Below are positions 1 through 10,340 of a stretch of 64,000 nucleotides of DNA, piece after piece. The stretch's first letter is position 1, and each line of letters starts with the position of its first letter. The translations under genes were made by a program, and so were the position numbers. Location of the stretch: assembly GCA_010094025.1 (NCBI GenBank), contig ML991802.1:62001-126000 (forward strand), read 5' to 3'. The notes beneath the pieces are model-generated. The model was not told the DNA's origin. It ran no database searches and saw nothing but the letters and a program-made list of their open reading frames with translations. The DNA comes from Viridothelium virens (taxonomy: Eukaryota; Ascomycota; Dothideomycetes; Trypetheliales; Trypetheliaceae).

Positions 1-943
1 AGCAGCAAGCTGAAGCCAATCTTGGCCAGCTGCCTCAAGCGCCACCGACTTCTTGATGCAATTCTCCTTTTTTCCAACGAGCTTCTGAAATTATGGGTTA
101 TGTGCGCATGCAAAGCGCTCCATTCTATAAAAATAGAGACATGAAAGCCGGTCACGTATCGGTACGCGTTGCATCAGAGAGTCTGGGAACCCCAAGATTA
201 AGGATCGCCCTTTAACTGTGAGTGCTTGCGGCTCTCGCAGGGCAGATTTGCAATTCTGAACTGACTCGACATGAACTGAGGCATAGGCGTCCTGAACAAA
301 GAGACCGTGCGGCGATTTTTCACAGCCAGGGAGAAGGTGTTCTGACCATTTTGTTTTTTGAAGGGCAGGGATTTTCGAAAGAACAACTTTAAATCAATTT
401 CACAATCGTTTCCATTACCGATCCTCCTAATAATGAGCTTATCCAAAGCTTGAGCAAAGCTTACGTCCGTTCTTGGATGGTGTGCAGTGTGGCGCAAAAT
501 CTGGAGATAGCGATGTTTGAAGTTCGCGATGAAACCTAGCTCGCAACGTACGCCGTCTCCAAACCCCTCACAGTCCTCTATTTCTCACTTACGGCCATGC
601 TTATTCCGGTCTCTTGTGCTAGGTAGATGACGACTGCCAAACTGAAGCTGTTGCGCGCTGTCGCAGTCTTGGCATGGGAACTTTAGCTTCCGAAAGTGCA
701 CCTTCATGCATTCAGAGACGCCTTTAGGCAAGTGTTCCCCCAATTTTCCACCTTTTCAACTTCACCGCCAAGCAAATCAGTGACGACTCTCTCATTCCCT
801 AGCTCTCAGTCCCTCCTTTTGCATATACACAGAGCTGGTTCTCTCTTTTGGTTCTCTCCTGTAATAAATTATTTTTCCACGTTACAATCCGACCTTAGTG
901 ATACCCAATATTTCTTGAGTCAATCTTGTTGCATCTCATCACC
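1..943. other. Gene-free 5' flank
   Basis: No reading frame here looks like a known protein and no RNA gene is recognisable. The last roughly 150 bases before 944 are pyrimidine-rich and then AT-rich, as expected for the promoter and 5' leader of the secreted-protein gene that follows. A 99-codon frame at 198-497 (minus) has no recognisable composition or family and was not accepted. Confidence 0.5.
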
Positions 944-1646
944 ATGAAGGCGTTTTCTCTTCTTGCTCTGCTTACAGTTGGAGCTCTGGCCCAAACACCA
1001 AGTACAGAAACAGTAAGAGGTCATCTGGAAAGGCTTATCAAGCAAGACTAATCTTCATGTAGTTTGCTCTACAACAGTCAGGGAGCAGCACAGGAACATC
1101 TGGCGCTCAGCAAACGCAGACAGTAAGCTACCTGAATTGCTTCATTTTCTGCTTTCTCACAAGGTTTTGTAGTTCGCTGTCCAACAGAATGGAACGTCTG
1201 CACCTCTTCAGATTGCCGTCTCGTCGGGCTCAAACACATCAGCTCCACTCCAAATCGCTGTTTCCTCCGCTTCTAATGCAACGTCTACTCCCCTCCAAAT
1301 CGCCGTCTCCTCAGGCACAAATGCGACGTCAACGCCACTTCAGATCGCCGTCTCCTCAGCAGCAAACTCGTCTACTCCACTTCAAATAGCCGTTTCGTCG
1401 AATGCATCGGCATTGGCTACACCTACTCAAATCATGACGACCTATACTGTTGCAGTGATTTCGGCAACCGCTTCCGCAGCCGCAAACAACTCAGGCAGCC
1501 TAGCAACAGGCACAGGCACCGCATCAAACGGCCAAACTTGCACCTGCCAATGCTTGTGCGGAAGCAACGCTTTTCCATCCATGGCAGGCATGGGCAACTT
1601 CGGCGGCATTGGTGGCGGTTCCGTGCCAATGATCGGAGCCATGTAA
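944..1646 (+). CDS. Small secreted protein with PLQIAVSS tandem repeats
   Basis: Exons 944-1012, 1063-1122 and 1173-1646 join in frame (both introns phase 0, GT..AG, about 50 nt) to give 200 residues. The start at 944 gives a clear signal peptide (MKAFSLLALLTVGALA, likely cut before QTPS). Exon 3 encodes five tandem repeats of 14-15 residues at 1200-1418, each with the core PLQIAVSS followed by a Ser/Asn/Ala/Thr linker. Exons 2 and 3 open with related sequences (FALQQSG, FAVQQNG), suggesting exon-level duplication. The C-terminus has a cysteine cluster (CTCQCLCG) and a Gly/Met-rich tail. No catalytic domain is seen and there is no obvious GPI signal. It is probably an extracellular or wall-associated structural protein; a small secreted effector is possible. 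The splice model is well supported by frame and repeat continuity; the function is unknown. Confidence 0.8.
1200..1418 (+). repeat. In-frame tandem repeat (5 units of 42-45 bp)
   Basis: Five consecutive in-frame units encode APLQIAVSSGSNTS and four close relatives (14, 15, 15, 14 and 15 codons). The core codons vary at third positions, so the array is not a recent slippage product. The following segment (TPTQIMTTYTVAV) looks like a further decayed unit. Confidence 0.85.
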
Positions 1647-2081
1647 AGAGGACAGAGCTGTTGCTTTTGTCTGGTTGAGGGTTCTTGTTTTGCATACCAA
1701 TACACTTCTTCAAAGGAATAATCTTATTTTCGACGGCATGACGTTTTGGAAGGAAGGCGGCACAAGCCAGCTGTTTAGCCTCGAGCAGCTGGATGTTCAC
1801 ACTATCTGCTGCTTTGGTACAGCGAGGGTGGCAAACTGCTTCATGTAGATACGCAATAAAGCATAGGGTGGCGTAATAGAATACTGCATCGTGAGCATTG
1901 AGAGACATGATATCATGGAATGAACCTTCTATGTGTAATTTGGCGTGACGAGTGAAGCTCATTAGAAACACCTCTCGCACAGGACAATCATCATCCTGAC
2001 TCCCCTATATCCAACCGAGACTTGCGCTTTCACGCGTCCTGAACTCCATTGCGGCGCCGGATGGACTATGCAGGCTATTGC
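1647..2081. other. Intergenic between convergent genes
   Basis: This stretch lies between the 3' ends of the secreted-protein gene and the minus-strand SERF gene, so it should hold two 3' untranslated regions. The minus-strand frame at 1432-1980 mainly overlaps the secreted-protein exon antisense and is not credible. Nothing else is seen. Confidence 0.5.
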
Positions 2082-2450
2082 TCACTTCTTATCGGCGCTG
2101 GAACCCCCTGATTTCTTAGCATCCGCTATGTGAAGGTCAGTGTATCTGCTCTCTTTGTGTGACAGCCTTCCCAACTCACCAGCAGCTTGCTTTGCGCGCA
2201 TGATTGCAGCGGTGTCTTCCTTTGCCTTGGCAAATTCCGTGCCCGACATCTGTTGTCGCGTCAGGATCGTCTTGAAGAGGACTAAGGTAAGGATTTGTTA
2301 TATGTAATACCGCGTTCGACTTTTTCTAATGCTCAAAGATTAGCTTCATGGCTCGTCGCAAAGGCTGTCTCTAAGGCGCAACCTTACCTGTGATGACTGT
2401 AGCTTCAAGTTCTTCTCGCGAGCCTTTTCTCGCTGATTTCCGCGTGCCAT
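2082..2450 (-). CDS. SERF/4F5-family small protein
   Basis: Three exons on the minus strand (2450-2388, 2249-2180, 2125-2082) give a 58-residue protein. The N-terminus MARGNQREKAREKNLKLQ is the hallmark of the 4F5/SERF family (modifier of protein aggregation). The second exon (SGTEFAKAKEDTAAIMRAKQ) and the Lys/Ala/Ser-rich tail match fungal members as I remember them. Family members are small, charged, largely disordered and found in cytosol and nucleus, and they promote amyloid nucleation in metazoan and yeast studies. Phases agree (0 then 1), with donors gtaag and gtgag and acceptors acaacag and acatag. The first intron is relatively long (138 nt) and has another AG upstream, but only the chosen acceptor keeps the frame. 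Simple ORF calling misses such a gene because no exon exceeds 25 codons. Confidence 0.8.
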
Positions 2451-3537
2451 TTTACACTGGAGACTGATGATTGACTGGACAGGCTCTATAGGGACAGTAT
2501 GGCGGATAGAAGGTGCGCAGTTGGTGTGATTGTCTTCTTGAAAGCACAACTGGTGCCGACGGCTCGGAGAAAAAAGGCCAATCCAGACAACGGCAGTACC
2601 CGTGCCCAGTCCAACATCGTCCTCACCCGAAAGGTCCTACTCACCTACTGGTCCCTACCTCAAGCTGCGAAGTATACCTCCACCAACGCGATTTACGAAA
2701 TCAGTGAATTCATTCAGCACAATGAGTTCCGTGACTCCTGCTTGCACGAGCCTCGTTCCTTTGCCATTTGCCACTACTAAACCAGGGTAGCTCTATCCTG
2801 CCTGTGCCTTGCTTGCATTGTTTCTGAAACAGATCGGCGCTTGGTTCGCGCTGCCTCTGGACGCGCCGCTACCAATACTTTCCCAGCATTCCCTTCTTCT
2901 CCAGACAAGGTTTCTGCACGCTACAGGTAATTGGTAAGGTTCATGTGGACAGGATAAGCTCCACCTCGAGAGATCATGCACCGAGGAGTCATTCGAATCC
3001 TATCGCTGGCAGTCCCCCGGCTCAGAATGGACCTCTGTCGTGTTTCATGCCGACAGCCGCCTTGAAATAAGGGTGAAGAGTTGTAAGTTGAGCCTGATGG
3101 GAGCCAAAGAATTCTTTTGGATTTGGTAGCGCGTTCAATGGACGTATCGTGACGTACGACAATAGCGAGCGCCAATAACCCAAGATATCTCACTCCTCTT
3201 GCTCACTTTCCCCCCCAACTTCTTCCTCTATTGACATTCTTTGCTATTGTACTCTGCGTCCATTGACTGGATAGCCTAGATATCCTTGGCCTGTCCGGCT
3301 TTGGATCTCTACAACTTTTTTATCTCTCTACACCAGTATCAAACACACCTTCATCACCTCCACTTAGATTCTCGCACTCTCCTTCAGTAAGTTTCACTGC
3401 CGGTCAGTCCTCCAGATACAATTGAAAACAACATAAGCTCTTCAAGGCCTTCTACAGTAAGCGCTCCTAAAAGATCATCTGAACGGGACGCAGCTTACGC
3501 ATTGTCGATAGCACTTTACCTCTCTCTTTAAGATATC
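2451..3537. other. Divergent intergenic region, SERF gene to DUF7598 gene
   Basis: About 1.1 kb without a supportable gene. Several short frames (2499-2790 plus; 2793-3193 minus) have no recognisable family. The segment before 3538 is rich in CT tracts and is a likely promoter and leader of the membrane-protein gene, with the opposite side serving the SERF gene. Confidence 0.5.
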
Positions 3538-4548
3538 ATGGGTCTTTCAGCCAAGTCTCTGGCCGGCCCCGGCTATGTCATTCTCAATGTCCTTCGTGTC
3601 ATGAATATCATTGCTCTGCTCGCTGTCGCCTGTGCGAGCGTTGTCATGCTGGTCAAGACATTTGTCGTATCCAAGGTATGGACTAGTCGATCGTACCGTG
3701 ATATGTGGGCAACAGCGCTGATAGAACCGCCAGTTCTTCTTCTTCGATGCGTGCAGCCACGTCATTACAACCTCCATTAGCCGTAAGGGAGAACTCAACC
3801 ATGAACTGAAACAAGCTAACATGACTCAGTCTTCCTTATCAGCTCCGAAGTCTCGCTGTTCCGCTCATACTTCGCCCGGAACTGGCCTCTACTCAGCCCA
3901 AGCCATGGATTCGTTGCCCTGGGGATCTCCATGATTGTACTTGGAATCAACATTCTCGGAAATCTGAACAAGCAGGCTACAAGTCAGCAGTCGCTGGGCT
4001 TGGCATTCTGGAGGATCGTGATCGGCTCGGGCATCATCGTGTTCGTCATGGGCTTCTTCAACATGATCGCAGTACGTGCTTTCGAAACTCGACTCCTTCA
4101 GAGTTCATGTAATTGACCATTCATCCAGAGCTATGTCTTCTGCGATTCATCCCAAGGAATAACTTCCCGCATGGTGCGCGCCCATGGTGCCACAGCTGCC
4201 GACGAACAGCACAGTGGTTCTCCCTCGATGACGAAGTCCTACGCCAAACACACGCCCGTTATCTCGTCCCCCTTGAAGTCACCGTTCAAGACTTTCTCGC
4301 CTTTCAAGAGCATGCAACGCTCATCCAGCCTGCCGTCGTACTATTCCTCTGGCTCATCTGATAGCTCGCCTCAGAAGCCCAAGAACGAGAGGCGTCAGAG
4401 TGTAGGACCTAAAATGCCGCTCAACATCTCCGGTCCCTTGAATGTCAACCACAACTTCACGCACCTTGTGAAGCCGGAGCCCACGCATCCCGCAGATCGA
4501 AACTCGGAAGTAAGCGCGAATGGTGAGCCATACCATTGGCGGATATGA
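3538..4548 (+). CDS. DUF7598-type fungal membrane protein
   Basis: Exons 3538-3675, 3734-3782, 3830-4071 and 4129-4548 (phases 0, 1, 0; branch point gctaac in intron 2) give 282 residues. The N-terminus (MGLSAKSLAGPGYVILNVLR) and the block FARNWPLLSPSHGFV are familiar from the Pezizomycotina family now called DUF7598. Hydrophobic segments lie at about residues 13-45, 90-110 and 118-142, with a further weakly hydrophobic stretch at 47-65, so three or four membrane spans are likely. The remaining roughly 140 residues form a Ser/Pro/Lys-rich, presumably cytosolic tail with repeated SP dipeptides (SSPLKSPFKTFSPFKS), which look like proline-directed kinase sites. Its molecular role is unknown. The gene stands alone, with no partner suggested by neighbours. 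Confidence 0.8.
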
Positions 4549-4775
4549 AGGAGCTCGAGCCTTGTGCTTCTCCTTCAAAGGCGCAAATGGGCGGGTCTAG
4601 TCTTCTCTCTCTATGGTGTAACAATCGGGACGGGCTTTTTCCGAAATTCATGATGACGGATGATATTGAAATAATTATGATCATCAATGTGGATGCTTGT
4701 TGGCCGATATAACTAAGCAAAGATTTGTGGTAACACAAAGTTCAATCTCTCATTTACAGCCCTGTAGCTTCTGTC

Positions 4776-4898
4776 GTATACCCTACCTTACCGCGGAGGG
4801 GCGGCCTTAATATGGGCCAACATGGTCATAACAGTAAAGTTGAAATAACATTGTATTGCTTACCAGTTGAGGGAGCCCCCAACCGCGGTAAGGTATAC
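4776..4898. mobile_element. MITE-like 123-bp inverted-repeat element
   Basis: The two ends are inverted copies: 4776-4796 reads GTATACC, then CTACC, then TTACCGCGG, and the reverse complement of 4883-4898 reads GTATACCTTACCGCGG. The 16-bp match is broken only by the extra 5 bases in the left arm. Inside there is no coding capacity. Size and structure suggest a non-autonomous DNA-transposon derivative (MITE) or a chance inverted repeat. No clear target-site duplication is seen at the edges, and no transposase is in the window. Confidence 0.45.
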
Positions 4899-5100
4899 AA
4901 CACTCTTTAATCTATTGTCTCAGTGCACCATTTCGATGTGTTCATGAATCGAGTAGATGAATTCGCTCTTGAAAACAGCCGAAAATGTGGCATTCAACTT
5001 CTTGTGCATTCACTCAGCATTGTGAATGCTTGACCTTCCCGCCATTTCACATACCTTTACAAACAACCCCAGGATCTCACTAAAATTGCGATCACGAAGC

Positions 5101-5300
5101 TGCCTTCGGTGGCCTAGTGGTAAGACGCGCTTGACAAAATCCTTCCTCTCGGAAGAGTGATTGGGGTCAACACCGGTCGTGTTCCTATCCTTTGCGGTGA
5201 CGTCGTTTGGTTAATGGAGTCCCTCGCGACTCCAAGGGTTTTTTATTCGGGTTCCCGGATTTTTTGCTGTTTTATTACTCTTAATTTTTTTTTATCTAAA
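5101..5300 (+). repeat. tRNA-like, possible SINE segment
   Basis: TGGCCTAGTGG at 5110-5120 fits the Pol III A-box (TRGCNNAGYNGG). GGTCGTGTTCCTATCC at 5175-5190 is a weak B-box-like sequence about 65 bases downstream. The acceptor stem does not close, so this is not a normal tRNA gene. It is followed by a perfect 7-bp hairpin (5215-5221 with 5228-5234), a second GC hairpin (around TTCGGGTTCCCGGA) and several T runs that could end Pol III transcription. A tRNA-derived SINE or a decayed tRNA relic are both possible. Confidence 0.35.
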
Positions 5301-5567
5301 ACTTTTCTTAGTAAAAGCCTGAAGATGTAAGTCTGTCCACGCTGCTCTGTAGATGATAGAGTGTTGGAAGAATCGACCCTATCCTGCTGCTTTTCTCTAG
5401 CTACTTCCTCTTAGCAATCACAACAATTCGAATATTGCTGAATATTGCTTAGTTATAACGCGAAAATTATGAAGTTCATGAGCACCAGCACATTGAAAAG
5501 TCTCTCTAGCCGTCCAGTCAGGTAAGCGACGTCGCAAGATAATGCACCGAGAAATCCCATCAAGCAA

Positions 5568-6696
5568 CTAAAGCTGCGCTTTTGCATAATCAAGGAACTG
5601 CTTATTCCGCTCCCGCCTCTGAAAATCGAGCTCCTACTGTCTTGTTAGCTTTTGTCCCAATCGTGACTGCAGTGGGCCACACAAAGAAAGACTCACATTC
5701 TCTAGTTTCTGCGCGCTGTCCAATGTCTCCTTCCCCACACCTACAGCCTCCTCCCTCAGCAATTCCATCCTCTGATCGAACCCTTCCCTTGCGGCTGCCA
5801 ATCCGCCTTCCAAGCTCACCACTCCACCTGTTGCCTTCGCCTTCCGCCTGCTGTCTCCAGCCCTATCTTCCTGTCCGCTTTGCTCCCTTCCCGCCTCCGT
5901 CGCCGACATCCTCTCTATCAGTTCCGCAATCTGCCTCACAACACCTGCCCTCCTCTCCTGTAGCGCCTCGACATGTTCCCTCTCCCTCGCCACAAGAGCA
6001 GCAAAGCTCTCGGCTTCCCTTCCGAGCCGTACTGTCACGGCGTCTGCGCCTCCGGGGGGCCGGAAGCGCAGTGTCTCGGCTGCGAGAGGCGTAGCGAGAC
6101 GACGATTCGTTTCGGTGAGGGAGGCGGACAGGATCGACAGGTCGGAAGATGGGTGGGTGGGTTGAGGATGCGGGAGACTGGCTGAGGGGATGCGGTCGGA
6201 AAGGTGGGCGTTGACGTTGTCCTCGTGGTGCAGTGCCCCAGGTGATGCACTATTGGCCGTGGACGTGAGGCGGGTATGCAGAGTGGAGTGGATGTCATCG
6301 AGGGAGGAGGCAGCAGTAGAGAGGAGGGATTGACGGTACGACTCTGCGACATCTGTTTCCGGCGGAGAAAGATTTGTTAGCATGTACGAAATCTGGCTTG
6401 GTGGGAATCATATCCTTGCCCTTTAGCTCTGTGGTGAGAGGGTGATCGGTCTTCTGCTTTGCTTGCGCAGTACGTGCTTTAGAGGCCTTTTTGCTGGTGG
6501 TGGTAATCCCTAACTTTTTCGCAATGACTTTGGTATCCTTTTTGATATGCGAAGGCTTCTTTTCCGCCTTTACTTGGCGGACGGGCTTCTTGAACATCTC
6601 AGTTATAGACACTGTTTGCTTCGGTTTCTTTGATACACGCCCATCTTTGACTGGTGATCGTGCCACCTGCGTCGCGTCGTTGCGCGAGGGTGCCAT
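5568..6696 (-). CDS. Lysine-rich N-terminus plus coiled-coil protein, unknown
   Basis: The model has exons 6696-6388, 6341-5697 and 5633-5568, giving 339 residues. The N-terminal 103 residues are basic and disordered (for example KKPKQTVSITEMFKKPV, KKLGITTTSKKASKAR). The middle is Ser/Thr-rich. The C-terminal half has the charge pattern of a long coiled coil (REREHVEALQERRAGVVRQI). The last exon is short (ELDFQRRERNKQFLDYAKAQ) and uses a clear donor gtgagt and a branch point gctaac. Intron 1 (6342-6387, 46 nt, branch point gctaac) must end at a GAG acceptor to keep the frame, which is unusual; the first junction is therefore the weakest part. I do not recognise the family. The composition suggests a nuclear or chromosome-associated structural protein, which is only an inference. 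Confidence 0.6.
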
Positions 6697-7229
6697 CACT
6701 GAGGCAGCGGAACATCTACAATGAAATTGATGAGGAAGTAGGCAAGAAAAGTAGAAGATGCGAAGAGGAGGCTTGCAGAACAGGCACTCATGAGAATGAA
6801 TGCTCAAATTGGAAATTAAATGGAAGCGTGTGACGGGATCCAATAGTATCATCCTTAACTTCCAGCCAGAGCACACCGTCTCCGCAACACCGCGATCTAG
6901 AGGATGACAGTGCCTCTCGTTTGCCCTCGCCAACGTTCCTGGGTCAAACCCTGCACATTTACTCTACCACGGCAACTTTAGACGTTTTTCTGCAGACCCG
7001 AGAGATCGCATTTGGAGAACAACGCAGTCAGTTGCCAAACGCTTGATAGCAATTCTCCCATTGGTACTCATAAACACGGCATGTGCGCAAGAGACCGTCC
7101 AAATACGAAGAGATGAAAATAGACGATGGTAGTGATGATGCTGCGGATTTAATAAATCTACGTCAATAATTCCATCGTGCAACCTACTGTGCTGCCTGCT
7201 TCGCCATTGGTTTGTTACGGAACGCCCGT
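6697..7229. other. Intergenic
   Basis: This region lies between the start of the coiled-coil gene and the 3' end of psf2. It should hold the coiled-coil gene's promoter and the psf2 3' untranslated region. No gene or repeat is recognised. Confidence 0.5.
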
Positions 7230-8153
7230 CTACAATTCCATTTCGTCTTCGTCCTCAGGCGCTGTCCCCACAAATCCATTCTCCCTTTCCTCTGCCTCCC
7301 GCTCCCTTTTCGCTTGCTCCTTCGACGCGCCAATCTTCCTAAATCCAGCGTTAGCACCCTCTTCTTCCCCACTGCATCTGCATCTGCACCACACCGAACT
7401 ACTCACCTCAACCCATCAATCACTCCCGTAATAAACGCCCTCCCTTCCCCCACCTCCATCGCGCCCACCCCATTCATCTTCACCCCACCCCCGGCATCCA
7501 ACACCTCCGCCCCCTTCCTCAACTTCTCCATCCTGATCTCCCGTAGATCCCTCAGCAGCCTGCGCACCTGATCCGGCGTCTCGAAGTCATCGCTCGCAGC
7601 CTCCAACAGGATCTCTCCCAGCTCCAGCCAGTGATACGGCAGCGCGTCGGCAGGGGCGTCATACGTCGCGGAGGGCACGAAGGGCGGGGCCGGATTGGGG
7701 AGCAGAGGGTCGATGGAAGGCGGGAGAGGGGCAGGTGGTGAGAAGGCTTGGTTCGAGAGCTCTGTCTCGACTCTGAGGATCGCCTCGAGCGATTGCGGGT
7801 TCAGCCATGGTGGCGGGGAGATGTTGGCGCGACGTTGACGTTTCAGGAGGAGGGCGAGCCAGAGGGGGAGGTCGGCGCGGTATGGGGGGTTGAGAGGAGG
7901 TGTTGGTCCCTGGTTGTCATGGGTATTTAGCATTGAGATAGAGGTAATGAAGGTCTGGAGAGTGTAGATGTCCACGTACAAGAAGCAGCAGCCATTGGTA
8001 TGCTGCATTGTAGGCTTTTTTTTGGCGGGGTCAACTCACTCCAAGCAGGTCGAGGCCTTCGAGGCGCTGTCGAGGTATCACCGTGACAAGCTCCATTTCG
8101 CACATGAAGGCGATCTCAGCGGGTGTGAGACCAGGGGGCAATGGCAGGGCCAT
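7230..8153 (-). CDS. PSF2: GINS complex subunit Psf2
   Basis: Exons 8153-8040, 7909-7407 and 7338-7230 (phases 0 and 2) give 241 residues, the usual fungal length. Psf2 is one of four GINS subunits that join Cdc45 and Mcm2-7 to form the replicative CMG helicase in the nucleus. Family hallmarks are the N-terminus [20 protein letters not shown], the block [18 protein letters not shown] across the first junction, the [18 protein letters not shown] helix and the [20 protein letters not shown] helix. The acidic tail ends in DEDEMEL. The start at 8153 (MALPLPPG) is preferred over an upstream in-frame ATG at 8240 because family members begin near this point. The gene is divergent from ALG10, with start codons about 190 bp apart. 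Confidence 0.95.
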
Positions 8154-8344
8154 TTTGTCGACATTGTTGAACCTCTTACGGGTTATGTGGTGTCGTGACG
8201 AGCGCGTCGTGAAGTTGGCGGGCTTCACGGCTAAGCCCAATAAGGTAATGAATTGTGGAACAATTAGTTACAGCCCGTTCTCTAGGTAGCTAGTCTCTGC
8301 CCATTATATATCATACTCCTAAATTCAAAGATGTGACTTCAGCA
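8154..8344. promoter_or_regulatory. Short divergent promoter, PSF2 / ALG10
   Basis: Only 191 bp separate the start codons of the divergent PSF2 and ALG10 genes, so both promoters and both leaders must fit in it. It contains an AT-rich patch (ccattatatatcat, about 8300-8313) nearer ALG10. Shared control is an inference from spacing only. Confidence 0.6.
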
Positions 8345-10340
8345 ATGGACCAACTATCTGGGCAGAGAAGCTCTTTGTCAATCGCTCTGCTTTCAGGACC
8401 AGCACTTTTAGCGGTAGTCAGTGGCTTTTGGCTTCAACGAATTTCAACTGAAGTGCCTGAGCCGTACCTAGTACGTATATCCTTGGGCTTACTATCAGTT
8501 ATCGAACAGGACATTAGCTGATCAGTAACTGCAGGATGAGGTCTTCCATATAAGACAAGCTCAAGCCTACTGCGCAGGCAAGTATGCACAATGGGACCCT
8601 AAAATCACAACTCCTCCAGGACTGTGAGTAGAACCTAGTCATATCGAGAGAGGAATATTTATTAAGCTGTGATAGATATATGCTGTCAGCTGCATTCTCA
8701 GCAGTCTTCAATCGCTGCGACATCAAGACACTACGTGCCCTCAACGTCCTTGGCATTCTCGGCGTATTTTTCCAAGCGTTTGGAATTCACCTTCGAAGAA
8801 ATCGTCAAAAAGAACCAGTTGCAGAGCAATTACAATCCCAGGACGAAAATGACGAACTTCTTCAGAAGGCGTACATGACCCATACATCGTTGAATATTGC
8901 TCTTTTCCCTCCCTTATTCTTCTTTTCTGTGCTGTATTACACGGACGTCCTGTCTACTCTTTACGTCATGATGAACTATGACTTATTTCTGCGGACGAGC
9001 AATACGAAGTACGCGCGCTTATGGACGTCCATAGAAATCGTCTTCTCAGGACTCCTGGCGCTTTTATGTCGGCAAACGAATATCTTCTGGGTGGCCGTCT
9101 TTCCCGCCGCCCTCACTATCGTCCGAGCCCTCAAAGACGCCGCCACAAAGGAGAATAAGCAGCTAAGCTACAAGCATCCAACACCTACCTTCAGCGAGTG
9201 CGCAAATGACGCATGGGCTTCTGGTTGCGTTTACGACGGACCAGTTCGAGACGCTTCATTCATAGGTTCGCAAAATAATCACTCATTCAGAAGTTAATAC
9301 ATGAAGCTACTAATACAAGTTGATCCAAAGATTTTCTGAAGACTCCCCTGACGCTCGTCCTCGCAGCGGCGCGGAATCCCGTCATCATTGTAGGGGCAGT
9401 GTGGCCTTACATCTTTCTCGTTGGTCTCTTCGGTACCTTCGTGGTGTGGAATGGTGGGGTGGTGCTGGGCGACAAGTCCAACCACGTCGCCACCATACAC
9501 CTGCCACAAATGTTATACATCTGGCCGTACATCTTCTTCTTCTCCTGGCCCCTATTATATCTGTATCTGATCCGTCTTTTATGGCCGATCATGTGGCTGA
9601 CGCTCCCTGAGCCGCTCCTGTCGCCGCTTCAGCGCATCCCAGGCGTCTTCTCCACTTTGATGACCACTCCTTCTCCACACCCATCAGATCTCGTCAGGGC
9701 ACTGGGTATCTTATCGCTCCTCGCATCGGCAGTCATCTACTTCAACACCATCATCCACCCCTTCACACTCGCCGACAACCGTCATTACGTCTTCTACGTC
9801 TTCCGCATCCTGCGTCTACCTTTGATCAAGTACCTCGTCACTCCTGTCTATGGCCTCTGCGCCTGGTCGTGCATCCAAGGTCTCGGCGGTCACGCCTCGC
9901 CTCAGACGGTCGTTCTCACGGATGATTCTAAAGGGAGCAGTGAAACGAAAACCAAGCCTAGGGAAGTCGTCCTACGCGATGACAGTGACGACGGATTTGT
10001 CTCTTTCCTCCTTATTTGGCTTCTGACAACTGCTCTGGCCTTATGCTCCGCACCGCTAGTCGAGCCCCGGTACTGCATTCTGCCATGGATCATGTGGCGT
10101 CTGCACGTGCCGGCGCGGCGACCGATTCGAGATCCTCGTGTCTCGAAAGCGGGGCCGCGATATTCGGCAGGGAGCAATTCTTCTTCATTGGTGAGGTGGC
10201 TTTACAATGCATATGACCGTCAGTTGTGGCTTGAGACGCTGTGGTTTCTGGCGGTGAATGCGGTAACGGGGTACGTGTTCCTGTATCGGGGTTTCGAGTG
10301 GGTGCAGGAGCCAGGGAAAGTGCAGAGGTTCATGTGGTGA
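8345..10340 (+). CDS. ALG10: Dol-P-Glc alpha-1,2-glucosyltransferase Alg10/Die2
   Basis: Exons 8345-8470, 8535-8623, 8676-9265 and 9331-10340 (phases 0, 2, 1) give 604 residues. Alg10 adds the third and terminal glucose to the dolichol-linked oligosaccharide at the ER lumen, before transfer to protein. The diagnostic luminal motif [13 protein letters not shown] followed by [12 protein letters not shown] spans exons 2-3. Further conserved blocks are [59 protein letters not shown] and EPRYCILPW. Many hydrophobic segments fit the multi-spanning family topology. The ATG at 8345 is the first in frame. The third intron has a weak donor (gttcgc) but a good branch point (tactaat), and it restores the frame exactly. 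Confidence 0.95.

Larger units (their letters stand above)
4549..5567. other. Gene-free stretch with two repeat-like elements
   Basis: No coding sequence is supportable here. It holds the 3' end of the DUF7598 gene, an inverted-repeat element (4776-4898), a tRNA-like segment with strong hairpins (about 5101-5300), T-rich runs after it, and the 3' region of the minus-strand coiled-coil gene. Confidence 0.6.

Noticed and set aside
2930-3010. B-box-like TTCGAATCC near 2993 as a possible tRNA
   Set aside because: No matching A-box, acceptor stem or anticodon arm could be paired with it.
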